From the NCBI RefSeq assembly GCF_003852405.1, contig NZ_QAJM01000018.1, positions 1 to 64,000 on the forward strand: DNA of 64,000 nt. The letters run 5' to 3'. This document shows, piece by piece, positions 46,330-55,331 of the stretch (its first letter is position 1; every line of letters starts with the position of its first letter). Origin of the DNA: Pseudomonas sp. KBW05 (lineage in GTDB: Bacteria > Pseudomonadota > Gammaproteobacteria > Pseudomonadales > Pseudomonadaceae). The translations under genes and the position numbers were made by a program. The notes under the pieces are model-generated. The model saw only the letters and a list, made by a program, of their open reading frames with translations, had not been told where the DNA came from and did not search any database.

Positions 46330-48291
46330 ATGCAGGACGATAACGACAATAAAATTGCGGTCACTGTTATGAGTAAAGCTGATGCCTTCGCCCAGGCGGG
46401 GAAAACTGCTGTGTTGCAGAACATTCACGGCACCTTGCAGTTCCTGCAACGCTTCCCGCCGTTCAACCAGATGGAAAACGCGCATTTGGCGTTTCTGGTG
46501 GAACAGTGCCAATTGCGCTTCTTCGGCCCCGGCGAGAGCATCCTCAAACCGTCGGGCGGGCCGGTGGAACACTTTTACATCGTCAAGCAGGGCCGTGTGG
46601 TCGGCGAACGGCCAGACTCGGCCGAGACCACCTTCGAAATCACCACCGGCGAATGTTTCCCCCTCGCCGCGCTATTGGGCGAGCGCGCCACCCGTACCGA
46701 GCATAAAGCCGCTGAAGACACCTTCTGCCTACAGCTGAACAAGCCGGCGTTCATCAAGCTGTTCGCCCTTTCCAGCCCGTTTCGCGACTTTGCCCTACGC
46801 GGCGTGAGCAGCCTGCTGGACCAGGTCAACCAGCAAGTCCAACAAAAAGCCGTGGAGACCCTCGGCACCCAATACTCCCTGAACACCCGCCTCGGCGAGT
46901 TGGCCATGCGCCATCCGGTGACGTGCAGCCCGACCACACCGCTGCGCGAGGCAGTGACGCTGATGCATGAGCAACAGGTCGGCAGCATTGTGATCGTTGA
47001 CGAACACAAGGCGCCCCTGGGGATTTTCACCCTGCGCGACCTGCGCCAGGTGGTGGCCGATGGCACCAGTGATTTCAACCAGGCCATCGAGCACCACATG
47101 ACCCAGGCGCCGTTCTACCTGACCCCGGACCACAGCGCCTTCGACGCCGCCATTGCCATGACCGAGCGGCACATCGCCCACGTCTGCCTGGTCAAGGACC
47201 AGCGCCTGTGTGGCGTGGTGTCCGAGCGCGATCTGTTTTCCCTGCAACGCGTGGACCTGGTGCACCTGGCCCGCACCATCCGCAACGCGCCCCGGGTGGA
47301 AAACCTGGTGGCGATCCGTGGCGAGATCGGCCAGTTGGTCGAGCGCATGCTGGCCCACGGCGCGTCGTCCACCCAGATCACCCACATCATTACCCTGCTC
47401 AATGATCACACCGTGTGCCGAGTGATCGAGCTGACCCTGGCGGAAAAAGGCGATCCCGGCGTGCCGTTCAGTTGGCTGTGTTTCGGCAGCGAAGGCCGCC
47501 GCGAGCAGACGCTGTACACCGACCAGGACAACGGCATCCTGTTCGACGCCAAGGACGCCGCCGAAGCCGCGCAGATCCGCGCCCTGCTGTTGCCGCTGGC
47601 GCAGCAGATCAACCAGAGCCTGGCGCTGTGCGGGTTCAGCCTGTGCAAGGGCAATATCATGGCCGGCAACCCTGAGCTGTGCCTGTCGCGGGGCGAATGG
47701 GCGCGGCGTTTTGCGGCGTTTATCCGCGAGGCCACGCCGGAGAATCTGCTGGGTTCCAGCATCTATTTCGACCTGCGCGTGGTGTGGGGCGATGAGCGCG
47801 GCTGTGAGCAACTGCGCCAGGGCATTCTCGATCAGGTCGCCGATAACCGCTTGTTCCAGCGCATGCTCGCCGAGAACGCCTTGCGCCAGCGCCCGCCCGT
47901 AGGACGTTTTCGCGAGTTTGTGCTGTCGCGTAAAGGCAGCGAAAAGGCCACGCTGGACCTCAAGGTGCAGGGTCTCACGCCCTTCGTCGACGGTGCGCGC
48001 CTGCTGGCGCTGGCCAATGGCATCCACGCCAACAACACCCTGGAGCGCCTGCGCCAGTTGGTGGTCAAGGAAGTCATCGAGCCGCTGGACGGCGCCGCCT
48101 ATGAAGAGGCCTATCACTTCATCCAGCAGACCCGCATGCAGCAGCACCAGTTGCAGACCCGGGAAAACCAGCCGTACTCCAACCGCGTCGACCCCGACAG
48201 CCTCAACCACCTGGACCGCCGCATCCTGCGCGAATCCCTGCGCCAGGCCCAGCGCCTGCAAAGCAGCCTGACGTTGCGGTATCAGCTGTGA
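46330..48291 (+). CDS. cNMP-binding / CBS / DUF294 nucleotidyltransferase-like signalling protein
   Basis: A 653-residue cytoplasmic protein: a cyclic-nucleotide-binding-type domain (about 35-150), two CBS domains (about 195-320), a DUF294 nucleotidyltransferase domain with GSEGRREQTLYTDQDNGILF near residue 388 (G-S then D-x-D, the polymerase-beta motif) and a DUF294 C-terminal domain (about 500-640). Such proteins are thought to bind nucleotides and modify a partner, but no reaction is proven to my knowledge. AGGAG lies 6 nt before ATG 46330. The stop overlaps the start of the exonuclease gene by 4 nt. Confidence 0.87.
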   Translation: MQDDNDNKIAVTVMSKADAFAQAGKTAVLQNIHGTLQFLQRFPPFNQMENAHLAFLVEQCQLRFFGPGESILKPSGGPVEHFYIVKQGRVVGERPDSAETTFEITTGECFPLAALLGERATRTEHKAAEDTFCLQLNKPAFIKLFALSSPFRDFALRGVSSLLDQVNQQVQQKAVETLGTQYSLNTRLGELAMRHPVTCSPTTPLREAVTLMHEQQVGSIVIVDEHKAPLGIFTLRDLRQVVADGTSDFNQAIEHHMTQAPFYLTPDHSAFDAAIAMTERHIAHVCLVKDQRLCGVVSERDLFSLQRVDLVHLARTIRNAPRVENLVAIRGEIGQLVERMLAHGASSTQITHIITLLNDHTVCRVIELTLAEKGDPGVPFSWLCFGSEGRREQTLYTDQDNGILFDAKDAAEAAQIRALLLPLAQQINQSLALCGFSLCKGNIMAGNPELCLSRGEWARRFAAFIREATPENLLGSSIYFDLRVVWGDERGCEQLRQGILDQVADNRLFQRMLAENALRQRPPVGRFREFVLSRKGSEKATLDLKVQGLTPFVDGARLLALANGIHANNTLERLRQLVVKEVIEPLDGAAYEEAYHFIQQTRMQQHQLQTRENQPYSNRVDPDSLNHLDRRILRESLRQAQRLQSSLTLRYQL

Positions 48292-48995
48292 GCCTATTCG
48301 GTTGGTTACGTGCGAAAAAACCACGGCTCGACACCCCGCAACAACAGCGTCTGGCGCAGTTGCCCACGCCTGCCGCACTGGGAACGGGCCCCTTGCGCAG
48401 CCAGCGCTGGGTGGTCGTGGACCTGGAAACCAGCGGCCTGAACCTCAACCGCGACCAGGTGCTATCCATCGGCGCAGTGGTAATCGAAGACGGCGCGGTG
48501 GATTTCTCGCAGATGTTCGAGCGCACCCTGCAACGGGCCGAAGCCAAGCCCGGCCCCAGCGTATTGATCCACGGCCTCGGCCCCAGCGCGATTGCCGCCG
48601 GCAGCGATCCGGTGGAAGCGCTGTTGGACTTCATGGCGTTTGTTGGCGACAGCCCGCTGCTCGCCTTCCATGCACCGTTCGATCAACACATGCTGTGCCG
48701 GGCGCTCAAGGACAGCCTCGGTTATCGCCTGGCTCACCCGTTCCTGGATGTGGCCGACATCGCCCCGCTGCTGTGCCCAGAGGCGCATATCCGCGAAGCC
48801 GGGCTGGACGACTGGATCCACCACTTCAACCTGCACGTGGGCGAACGCCATCACGCCAGCGCCGATGCCCTGGCCACGGCCGAGCTGATGCTGATCCTGT
48901 TCAGCCGCGCGCGGCAGCAGCACATCGACACGCCGCAAGCGCTGCACGAGCGTTTGAGCCAATGGAAGCGGCGTAAACAAGCGCCATCGTTTTAA
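48288..48995 (+). CDS. DnaQ-like 3'-5' exonuclease (DEDDh)
   Basis: A 235-residue protein with all DEDDh residues: VVDLETSGLN (D-x-E, near residue 45), HAPFDQHML (D) and HHASADALATAELML (H and final D). Relatives proofread DNA polymerase III or trim RNA; this one is not the replicative epsilon by length and context. It begins at GTG 48288 overlapping the upstream DUF294-type gene (GTGA), so both products are made together. A steady partnership between the two is suggested but untested. Confidence 0.88.
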   Translation: MSLFGWLRAKKPRLDTPQQQRLAQLPTPAALGTGPLRSQRWVVVDLETSGLNLNRDQVLSIGAVVIEDGAVDFSQMFERTLQRAEAKPGPSVLIHGLGPSAIAAGSDPVEALLDFMAFVGDSPLLAFHAPFDQHMLCRALKDSLGYRLAHPFLDVADIAPLLCPEAHIREAGLDDWIHHFNLHVGERHHASADALATAELMLILFSRARQQHIDTPQALHERLSQWKRRKQAPSF

Positions 48996-49047
48996 TAGCA
49001 CCACCCGACAGACGCCAATTGCGCCCACCCGACGCCTCTGACACAAT

Positions 49048-49062
49048 CGCGAATAATTCTCG
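49048..49062. promoter_or_regulatory. Putative Fur box of the iron sigma operon
   Basis: On the minus strand CGAGAATTATTCGCG matches the Fur 7-1-7 motif TGAGAATNATTCTCA at 11 of 14 defined positions. It lies 34-48 nt before the sigma factor start, as expected for an iron-repressed promoter. Confidence 0.6.
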
Positions 49063-49095
49063 TTAGTTTAAACGTTTTGTTTGCCAGGTGATGCC

Positions 49096-49614
49096 TTGTC
49101 GTCGATCCAGAACCCACACAGTGAGCTTGTTGGCGCGTTGTACCGCGACCATCGTGGCTGGCTGTTGGCCTGGCTGCGACGCAACGTGGCCTGCCCGAGC
49201 CGCGCCGAAGACCTGAGCCAGGACACCTTCATGCGCCTGCTGGGCCGTGACGAGCTGCACGAACCCCGCGAACCACGGGCGTTCCTGGTGGCCATCGCCA
49301 AGGGCCTGCTGTTCGACTACTTCCGCCGCGCCGCCCTGGAACAGGCCTACCTCACCGAACTGATGCTGATCCCGGAAAGCGAACACCCGTCGCCGGAAGA
49401 GCAGCAACTGATCCTCGAAGACCTCAAGGCCATCGACCGCCTGCTCGGCAAGCTGTCGAGCAAGGCCCGCGCCGCCTTCCTCTATAACCGCCTCGATGGC
49501 CTGGGCCACGCCGAAATCGCCCAGCGCCTCGGCGTGTCGGTGCCGCGTGTGCGCCAGTACCTGGCCCAGGGCATTCGCCAGTGCTACATCGCCCTGTATG
49601 GCGAGCCGCTGTGA
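49096..49614 (+). CDS. FecI-type iron-starvation ECF sigma factor
   Basis: A 172-residue ECF sigma: region 2 LVGALYRDHRGWLLAWLRRN with CPSRAEDLSQDTFMRLL, region 4 KARAAFLYNRLDGLGHAEIA plus a QRLGVSVPRVRQYLAQGIRQ recognition helix. TTG 49096 is chosen (AGGTGA 5-10 nt upstream, then SSIQNPHSELVGALY); an in-frame TTG lies at 49081. It should transcribe the TonB receptor gene when FecR signals that a siderophore is bound. By order the set corresponds to P. aeruginosa fiuI-fiuR-fiuA (from memory). Confidence 0.9.
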   Translation: MSSIQNPHSELVGALYRDHRGWLLAWLRRNVACPSRAEDLSQDTFMRLLGRDELHEPREPRAFLVAIAKGLLFDYFRRAALEQAYLTELMLIPESEHPSPEEQQLILEDLKAIDRLLGKLSSKARAAFLYNRLDGLGHAEIAQRLGVSVPRVRQYLAQGIRQCYIALYGEPL

Positions 49615-50579
49615 GCGTAATCAGTTCCAAACCGGTGTCGGCCCGTGTGCTGGATGCGGCGATTGCCTGGCAGCTGTCCCTCGATTCGGGCGATGGCAGC
49701 CCGGTTGAGCGCGAGGAATTCGACAAATGGCTGGCCAGCGACGAAGAACACACCCGCGCCTGGCGCCAACTGGGCATGCTCGACCAGCGTTTCAGCGCGG
49801 CCTCGGGCCCGGCACGGGCAGCCTTATTGCAGTCACGCGAGGGCATTCGTCAGCGGGTGCGCAAGCTTGGCAGCGGTTTGGCCAGTATCGCCGTGGTGAT
49901 TGGCCTGGCGTTGTTTGCCGGGGAACGCTATGTGCCGATCCACTATTGGCTGGCCGACCAGCGCACCGCCACCGGCGAGCAGCGCACGCTAAAACTGGCC
50001 GACGGCACCCTGATCAACCTCAACACCCACAGCGCCATCGACGTGCGCTTCGATGAAAAGCGCCGGTTGATCGTGTTGCAGGAAGGCGAAATCCTCGTCG
50101 AAACCGGCCACAACGATGCGCGGCCGTTCTATGTGCAGACCCGCAACGGCAGCCTGCGGGCGCTGGGGACGCGGTTTATCGTCAGGCGCGAAGACGACGC
50201 CACGCGCTTGAGCGTGCTGCAATCGGCCGTCGGCGCCCAGCCCGAAGCGCTGCAGCAGGAACAGATCTTCAAGGAAGGCCAGCAGGTGCTGATGCGCAGC
50301 GACGGCCTGGGCCCTACGCTGGCCGTCACCCCCGCTACCGATGCGTGGACGCGCGGCATGCTGGTGGTGGACAACGCGCGCCTGGGCGATGTGGTGGCGG
50401 AACTGGCGCGTTATCGCACCGGGCACCTGGGTGTGGATAAGCATGTGGCGGACCTGCGCATTACCGGCAGCTTCCCGCTGCATGACACCACCCTGGCGCT
50501 GAATGCGCTGCTGCCGACGTTGCCGGTGCAGATCGAGCAGCACACGCCGTGGTGGGTGACTGTCGGCGCCAAGCCTTAG
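49611..50579 (+). CDS. FecR-type anti-sigma/sigma regulator
   Basis: A 322-residue single-pass membrane protein: a cytoplasmic DUF4880 sigma-binding part (about 8-60, DAAIAWQLSLDSGDGSPVER), a membrane helix near 84-102 (SGLASIAVVIGLALFAGERY), a periplasmic FecR domain (about 115-210) and a C-terminal STN-like domain that contacts the receptor. GTG 49611 overlaps the sigma stop (GTGA). It passes the loaded-receptor signal to the sigma factor. Contains one perfect DnaA box (50432-50440). Confidence 0.9.
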   Translation: MSVISSKPVSARVLDAAIAWQLSLDSGDGSPVEREEFDKWLASDEEHTRAWRQLGMLDQRFSAASGPARAALLQSREGIRQRVRKLGSGLASIAVVIGLALFAGERYVPIHYWLADQRTATGEQRTLKLADGTLINLNTHSAIDVRFDEKRRLIVLQEGEILVETGHNDARPFYVQTRNGSLRALGTRFIVRREDDATRLSVLQSAVGAQPEALQQEQIFKEGQQVLMRSDGLGPTLAVTPATDAWTRGMLVVDNARLGDVVAELARYRTGHLGVDKHVADLRITGSFPLHDTTLALNALLPTLPVQIEQHTPWWVTVGAKP

Positions 50580-50603
50580 GTTCTGTGGGGCCTGGGCGAT
50601 TGC

Positions 50604-50676
50604 TATCGCAGGCAAGCCAGCTCCCACACTTGACTGTGTTCACAAATCAAATGTGGGAGCTGGCTTGCCTGCGATG
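50604..50676. repeat. REP doublet (REPIN) between fecR-type and receptor genes
   Basis: TATCGCAGGCAAGCCAGCTC and its inverted copy, 73 bp, GCTGGC type with GTGGGAGC ends facing inward. It splits the regulator pair from the receptor gene it controls, so the receptor needs its own promoter in the remaining 108 bp. Confidence 0.92.
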
Positions 50677-50754
50677 AGGCCCTCAAGAACACCCCAAAAA
50701 AATATTTACACCCAGCCCTATCACTTTTCGATTCTCGTTCGGCACCTAGGCAAT

Positions 50755-50769
50755 TGAGAAATATTTCCA
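50755..50769. promoter_or_regulatory. Fur-like palindrome at the receptor leader
   Basis: TGAGAAATATTTCCA matches the Fur 7-1-7 motif at 11 of 14 defined positions and contains the perfect palindrome GAAATATTTC. It ends just before the CAGGAG ribosome binding site of the receptor gene. AT-rich leaders can match by chance, hence the low score. Confidence 0.4.
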
Positions 50770-50784
50770 TTCAGGAGCCGCCCC

Positions 50785-53214
50785 ATGTCCCGCACGCTAG
50801 ACACCCTGTTGCGCCCCAGCCTGTTAGCCGTGGCCATCGCCCTCAGCGCCCCGCTGGCCAGCACCCCGCTGATCGCCGCCGAACAGGCCACCAGCGTGCG
50901 CGCCTACAACCTGCCGGCGGCTCCCCTGGCGAGTACCTTGAACCAGATCGCCAGCCAGGCAGGCCTGGCCCTGACCCTCAACCCAGCGCTCGCCGCCGGC
51001 AAGACCTCGGCCCCGGTCCAAGGCCAGTTCGATGCACCAGGTGCCCTGCGCGAGGCCCTGCGTGGCACCGGCTTGCAGCTGGAGCAAAGCAGCGCCGGGA
51101 CTTACACGCTGGTGGCAATCCCGGAGGGTGTGGTGGCGCTGCCGGAGACCAATATCATTGGCCAAGGCAGCACTGAAAGCGCCTGGGGCCCGGTGGACGG
51201 TTATGTCGCAACGCGCACCGCCGCTGGCACCAAAACCGACACCGCGCTGGTCGAAGCGCCGCGCTCGATCTCCGTCGCCACCCGCCAGCAGATGCAAGAC
51301 CGCAACGTGCAGAACCTGGATGACGCGGTGAAATACATGCCCGGTATCGTCTCCGCCAGCTACGGCAGCGACACCCGCTACGACTGGATGCGCGTGCGCG
51401 GTTTCGAACCGACCCAGTTCCTCGACGGCCTGCCACTGCCGCGCGGCGTCTACGCCAACCCGAAGGCCGAAACCTGGAACCTCGACCGCCTCGCCCTGCT
51501 GCGCGGCCCCGCGTCGTCGGTGTACGGCCAGACGCCACCGGGCGGCCTGTTGGACATGGTCAGCCGCCGTCCCAGCGAAGAGTCGAGCCATGCCGTCCAA
51601 GTGCAATACGGCAGCGACAACTACCGCCAGATCAACTTCGCCAGCACCGGCAAGATCGATGATGAAGGCCAGTTCCTCTACGGCCTCAGCGGCGTGGTAC
51701 GCGATGCCGGCACCCAGGTCGATCATATCGACAACAAGCGTTACAACATCGCCCCCAGCCTGACCTGGAACATGGATCCCGACACCAAGCTGACCTTTCT
51801 CTCGCAATTCACCCGCGACGATACCGGCACCACCAGCCAGTTCATGCCGATCCAGGGCACCAAGATCAAATCGCCGCTGGGCGAAGTGTCCCATCACAAG
51901 AACCTTGGCGACCCAGACTACGAGTTCTATGACCGTACCTACTACGCGCTGGGCTACGCGTTCGAGCACCGTTTCAATGACACGTGGCAGTTCAAGCAGA
52001 ACCTGCGCTACACCAAATCGGAATTGTCATTCCAGCAACTGACCGTGGGTTCCTACACCTATTCACCCGCTGATGCAGCCGGCAATATCAGCCGTTCGAC
52101 CACCAACGTGGACGAGAACATCGGCCAGTTTGCGGTGGACAACAACTTCCAGGCCGACTTCGCCACCGGCGACGTGACCCACACCTTGCTGCTGGGCCTG
52201 GATCACCAGCGTACCGATACGTCCTACCGCGCGATTTACGGTACCGCCTCGGATATCAACATCTTCAACCCGATCAATACCACGCCGACGGTGCGCCCGA
52301 CCGACGTCCGGCCGTACTACGACTACAACCAGAAAACCGTGCAGACCGGCCTCTACGTGCAGGACCAGATGGCCTTGGACAAATGGCGCCTGACCCTGGG
52401 CGGACGTGAAGATTGGGTGCATCAGGCCACCACTTACTTCAACGACAGCGATGCGACCAACACCGACCGCGTCAAACACTTCAGCGGCAACGCTGCGCTG
52501 AGCTACGTGTTCGATTCGGGCTTCGTTCCATACTTGTCCTACGCCGAATCGTTCCAACCGGCGAGCAACGCCGATACCAGTGCGTCCAAGACGTTTAAAC
52601 CGACCGAAGGCAAGCAGTGGGAAATGGGCGTGAAGTACCAGCCGCCCGGCTCCAACACGTTGCTGACGGCGGCGGTCTACGACCTGACCCAGAAGAATGT
52701 GCAGGTGACCACCCTTGGCGCCGGCAACCAGCAAATCAACAGCCAGACCGGCGAAGTGAAGGTCAAGGGCCTGGAGCTGGAAGCCGTGTCTGACGTGACC
52801 GAGAACCTCAAGGTCATCGCGGCCTACACCCTGGCCAAGTCCGAAGTGCAAAAAGGCATCTACAAAGGCAACCGCCTGACCTTGATGCCCAACCAGCAAG
52901 CCTCGCTGTGGACTGACTACACCTGGCACACCGGCCCACTCGATGGTTTCGGCATCGGCTTTGGCGCGCGCTACACCGGCAACACCTATGGCGACCAGGC
53001 CAACACCTGGCTGGGCAAGGCCAACGCCTACACCGTGTTCGACGGTTCGGTGCATTACGACCTCGGCCGCCTGGACAACGCCCTCAAGGGCGCATCGGTG
53101 AAGCTCAACGCCACCAACCTGTTCAACAAGGACTACCTGTCGACCTGTGACGCCAACTACTGCTACTTCGGCGACCAACGCAGCGTCGTCGCCAGCGCCA
53201 CCTACCAGTGGTAA
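50785..53214 (+). CDS. TonB-dependent siderophore receptor with signalling (STN) domain
   Basis: An 809-residue outer-membrane transducer: signal peptide (about 1-33), STN domain (about 40-113, SVRAYNLPAAPLASTLNQIA), plug (about 145-255, IS(V)ATRQQMQDRNVQNLDDAV and VRGFEPTQFLDGLPL) and a 22-strand barrel ending YQW. The late loop CDANYCYFGDQR is typical of FhuA/FiuA/FoxA hydroxamate receptors. With the sigma/FecR pair upstream and by gene order, a ferrichrome receptor like FiuA is most likely; other hydroxamates remain possible. Confidence 0.93.
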   Translation: MSRTLDTLLRPSLLAVAIALSAPLASTPLIAAEQATSVRAYNLPAAPLASTLNQIASQAGLALTLNPALAAGKTSAPVQGQFDAPGALREALRGTGLQLEQSSAGTYTLVAIPEGVVALPETNIIGQGSTESAWGPVDGYVATRTAAGTKTDTALVEAPRSISVATRQQMQDRNVQNLDDAVKYMPGIVSASYGSDTRYDWMRVRGFEPTQFLDGLPLPRGVYANPKAETWNLDRLALLRGPASSVYGQTPPGGLLDMVSRRPSEESSHAVQVQYGSDNYRQINFASTGKIDDEGQFLYGLSGVVRDAGTQVDHIDNKRYNIAPSLTWNMDPDTKLTFLSQFTRDDTGTTSQFMPIQGTKIKSPLGEVSHHKNLGDPDYEFYDRTYYALGYAFEHRFNDTWQFKQNLRYTKSELSFQQLTVGSYTYSPADAAGNISRSTTNVDENIGQFAVDNNFQADFATGDVTHTLLLGLDHQRTDTSYRAIYGTASDINIFNPINTTPTVRPTDVRPYYDYNQKTVQTGLYVQDQMALDKWRLTLGGREDWVHQATTYFNDSDATNTDRVKHFSGNAALSYVFDSGFVPYLSYAESFQPASNADTSASKTFKPTEGKQWEMGVKYQPPGSNTLLTAAVYDLTQKNVQVTTLGAGNQQINSQTGEVKVKGLELEAVSDVTENLKVIAAYTLAKSEVQKGIYKGNRLTLMPNQQASLWTDYTWHTGPLDGFGIGFGARYTGNTYGDQANTWLGKANAYTVFDGSVHYDLGRLDNALKGASVKLNATNLFNKDYLSTCDANYCYFGDQRSVVASATYQW

Positions 53215-53232
53215 TTGGCTGAGTTAACAACC

Positions 53233-53253
53233 GGGCCGCCCAATGGGCGGCCT
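53233..53253 (+). terminator. Hairpin after the receptor gene
   Basis: GGCCGCCC, loop AAT, GGGCGGCC (53234-53252), 19 bp past the receptor stop. It is followed by TTGG only, so it may slow rather than end transcription into the PepSY gene that begins 24 bp later. Confidence 0.6.
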
Positions 53254-53275
53254 TGGCATGTCTGAAGGCTGGAAA

Positions 53276-54370
53276 ATGAAAAGCAAAACCATCCGCCGCT
53301 GGTCCTTCATCCACACCTGGACCAGCCTGATCTGCACGGTGTTCCTTCTGCTGCTTGCCCTCACCGGCCTGCCGCTGGTGTTCCACCACGAGATCGACCA
53401 CCTGCTGGGCAACGAGCCGCAGCTGGCGCAAATGCCCGCCGATACGCCGCAGCTCAACCTGGAGCAACTGGTGGCCAAGGCCGAGGCCCATCGCCCCGGC
53501 GAAGCCATGCAGTACCTGGCCTGGGATGAAGACGACGCGAACGGCGTGATTGCAATCATGGCCGCCACCGCCGGCACCGAGCCCAACTCGTCCCACACCT
53601 TCATGCTGGATGCGCGTACCGGTGATGCGGTGGAGATGCCGTCGGCGAATGGCGGCTTCACTTTGTTCCTGCTGCGCCTGCATGTGGATATGTTCGCCGG
53701 GTTGCCGGGCAAGTTGCTGCTGGCGTTCATGGGCATTCTGTTTGTGCTGGCGATCATTTCGGGCACGGTGTTGTACCTGCCGTTCATGCGTCGCCTGAAG
53801 TTCGCCACCGTGCGCCAGGACAAATCCACACGCTTGCGCTGGCTCGACCTGCACAACCTGCTCGGCGCGGTCACCCTGACCTGGGCGTTGGTGGTGGGTG
53901 TCACGGGTGTGATCAGCGCCTGCGCCGACCTGATCATCGCCGCCTGGCGCCAGGACAGCCTCAGCGCCATGATCGAGCCATACAAACACGCGCCGCCGCT
54001 GACCCAACGCGCACCGGCCAGCGAGCTGCTGACCATCGCCGCCAAAGCCGCGCCCGGCATGCAGCCGGACTTTATCGCCTTCCCCGGCACGCGGTTTTCC
54101 AGTGAGCATCACTATGCGGTGTTCATGAAAGGCAGCACCCACCTGACGTCACACCTGCTCACGCCGGTGCTGATCGACGCCAGCACCCTGGCCGTCACGG
54201 CCATCGCCGAACGGCCGTGGTACATGGACGCCATGGGCATGTCCCAGCCCCTGCACTTTGGCGACTATGGCGGTATGCCGATGAAGATCTTGTGGGCGGT
54301 GCTGGATGTGCTGACCATCATCGTGTTGGGCAGTGGGGTTTATCTGTGGATCGTCAGGCGTAAGACATGA
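53276..54370 (+). CDS. PepSY-associated transmembrane protein (putative siderophore reductase)
   Basis: A 364-residue inner-membrane protein with four main membrane helices (near 12-35, 140-165, 195-220, 335-355) and periplasmic PepSY segments; paired histidines in the helices (FHHEIDHL, LHVDM, LDLHN) could bind heme. Relatives beside hydroxamate receptors, such as FoxB, help release iron from siderophores, probably by reduction. ATG 53276 is chosen; an ATG at 53258 is possible. Coupled to the next small gene (ATGA). Confidence 0.85.
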   Translation: MKSKTIRRWSFIHTWTSLICTVFLLLLALTGLPLVFHHEIDHLLGNEPQLAQMPADTPQLNLEQLVAKAEAHRPGEAMQYLAWDEDDANGVIAIMAATAGTEPNSSHTFMLDARTGDAVEMPSANGGFTLFLLRLHVDMFAGLPGKLLLAFMGILFVLAIISGTVLYLPFMRRLKFATVRQDKSTRLRWLDLHNLLGAVTLTWALVVGVTGVISACADLIIAAWRQDSLSAMIEPYKHAPPLTQRAPASELLTIAAKAAPGMQPDFIAFPGTRFSSEHHYAVFMKGSTHLTSHLLTPVLIDASTLAVTAIAERPWYMDAMGMSQPLHFGDYGGMPMKILWAVLDVLTIIVLGSGVYLWIVRRKT

Positions 54371-54549
54371 AGCCAAGACAGTCGAGTTTCTGGAAGGTGT
54401 TTGCGATTCCGCTGGGGATTGGCGTGCTCAGTGCGGCGGGGTTGTTTGCGGCGTTGCTGGGGGATGGGTGGTGGGATTCGTTGAGTTGGGTGGGGTTGGG
54501 GGTGCCGGCTGTGATTGGTGTAGGGGGGTTGTTTAGGCGGCGGGGCTAA
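54367..54549 (+). CDS. Small two-helix membrane protein downstream of the PepSY gene
   Basis: A 60-residue hydrophobic protein (KVFAIPLGIGVLSAAGLFAA, then LGDGWWDSLSWVGLGVPAVI) with a short basic tail. It overlaps the PepSY gene by 4 nt, so it is probably a partner of that protein. Its G/T-rich codons differ from the neighbours but the frame is clean. No known function. Confidence 0.72.
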   Translation: MKPRQSSFWKVFAIPLGIGVLSAAGLFAALLGDGWWDSLSWVGLGVPAVIGVGGLFRRRG

Positions 54550-54555
54550 GGGCGC

Positions 54556-54628
54556 TATCGCAGGCAAGCCAGCTCCCACATTGGGTGGTGTTCACAATTC
54601 AAAATGTGGGAGCGGGCTTGCTCGCGAA
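54556..54628. repeat. Hybrid REP doublet
   Basis: The left arm is TATCGCAGGCAAGCCAGCTC (GCTGGC class). The right arm is TGTGGGAGCGGGCTTGCTCG (GCGGGC class), 73 bp, GTGGGAGC ends facing inward. The two arms belong to different REP classes. Confidence 0.9.
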
Positions 54629-54690
54629 GGGGCCTTCAAAAACACCATGAATGCCTCTAGGCTAGCCCCTGCCCATCTTGAGGAATGCCC

Positions 54691-55314
54691 ATGTCCACCA
54701 TGACCTTGTTCCACAACCCCGCCTCCCCCTTCGTGCGCAAAGTCCGCGTGCTGCTGCTCGAAACCGGCCAGCAGGATCGCGTGGCCTTGCAAGCCACCCT
54801 GCCGACGCCGATCCAGCCCGACCAGCACGTGCTGCAAGGCAACCCTGTGGGCAAGATCCCGGCCCTGCGCCTGGCCGACGGTTCAGTGCTGCACGACAGC
54901 CGGGTGATCCTCGATTACCTCGACCACCAGCACGTCGGCAACCCGCTGATCCCCCGCGACGGCTCGGCGCGCTGGCGCCGCCTGACCCTGGCGTCGATGG
55001 CCGACGGCATCATGGATGCCGCCGTACTGGTGCGCTACGAGACCGCCATGCGCCCGGAGGAGAAACATTGGGACCAGTGGCTGGACGAGCAGCGCAACAA
55101 GATCCGCCGCAGTGTCGCCGAGTTGGAAGCGGATGCGATTGCGGAGCTGACCAGCCATTTCGATATTGCCGCGATCAGTGTGGCATGTGCCTTGGGTTAC
55201 CTGGATTTCCGCCATCCGGACCTGCAATGGCGCCTCGATAACCCCAAGCTTGCCGCCTGGTACGCCGAGGTCAGCCAGCGCCCTTCGATGCAGCAGACCC
55301 AGCCACCCATCTAA
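54691..55314 (+). CDS. Glutathione S-transferase family protein
   Basis: A 207-residue protein with the thioredoxin-like N-terminal domain (MTLFHNPASPFVRKVRVLLL; GKIPALRLADGSVLHDSRVI with the cis-Pro and the glutathione-binding DSR) and an all-helical C-terminal domain. The active-site Ser sits in NPASPF, as in YibF-like GSTs. ATG 54691 has GAGGA 6-7 nt upstream; ATG 54685 overlaps that site. Substrate unknown. Confidence 0.88.
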   Translation: MSTMTLFHNPASPFVRKVRVLLLETGQQDRVALQATLPTPIQPDQHVLQGNPVGKIPALRLADGSVLHDSRVILDYLDHQHVGNPLIPRDGSARWRRLTLASMADGIMDAAVLVRYETAMRPEEKHWDQWLDEQRNKIRRSVAELEADAIAELTSHFDIAAISVACALGYLDFRHPDLQWRLDNPKLAAWYAEVSQRPSMQQTQPPI

Positions 55315-55331
55315 CATTCACACCAAACCAA

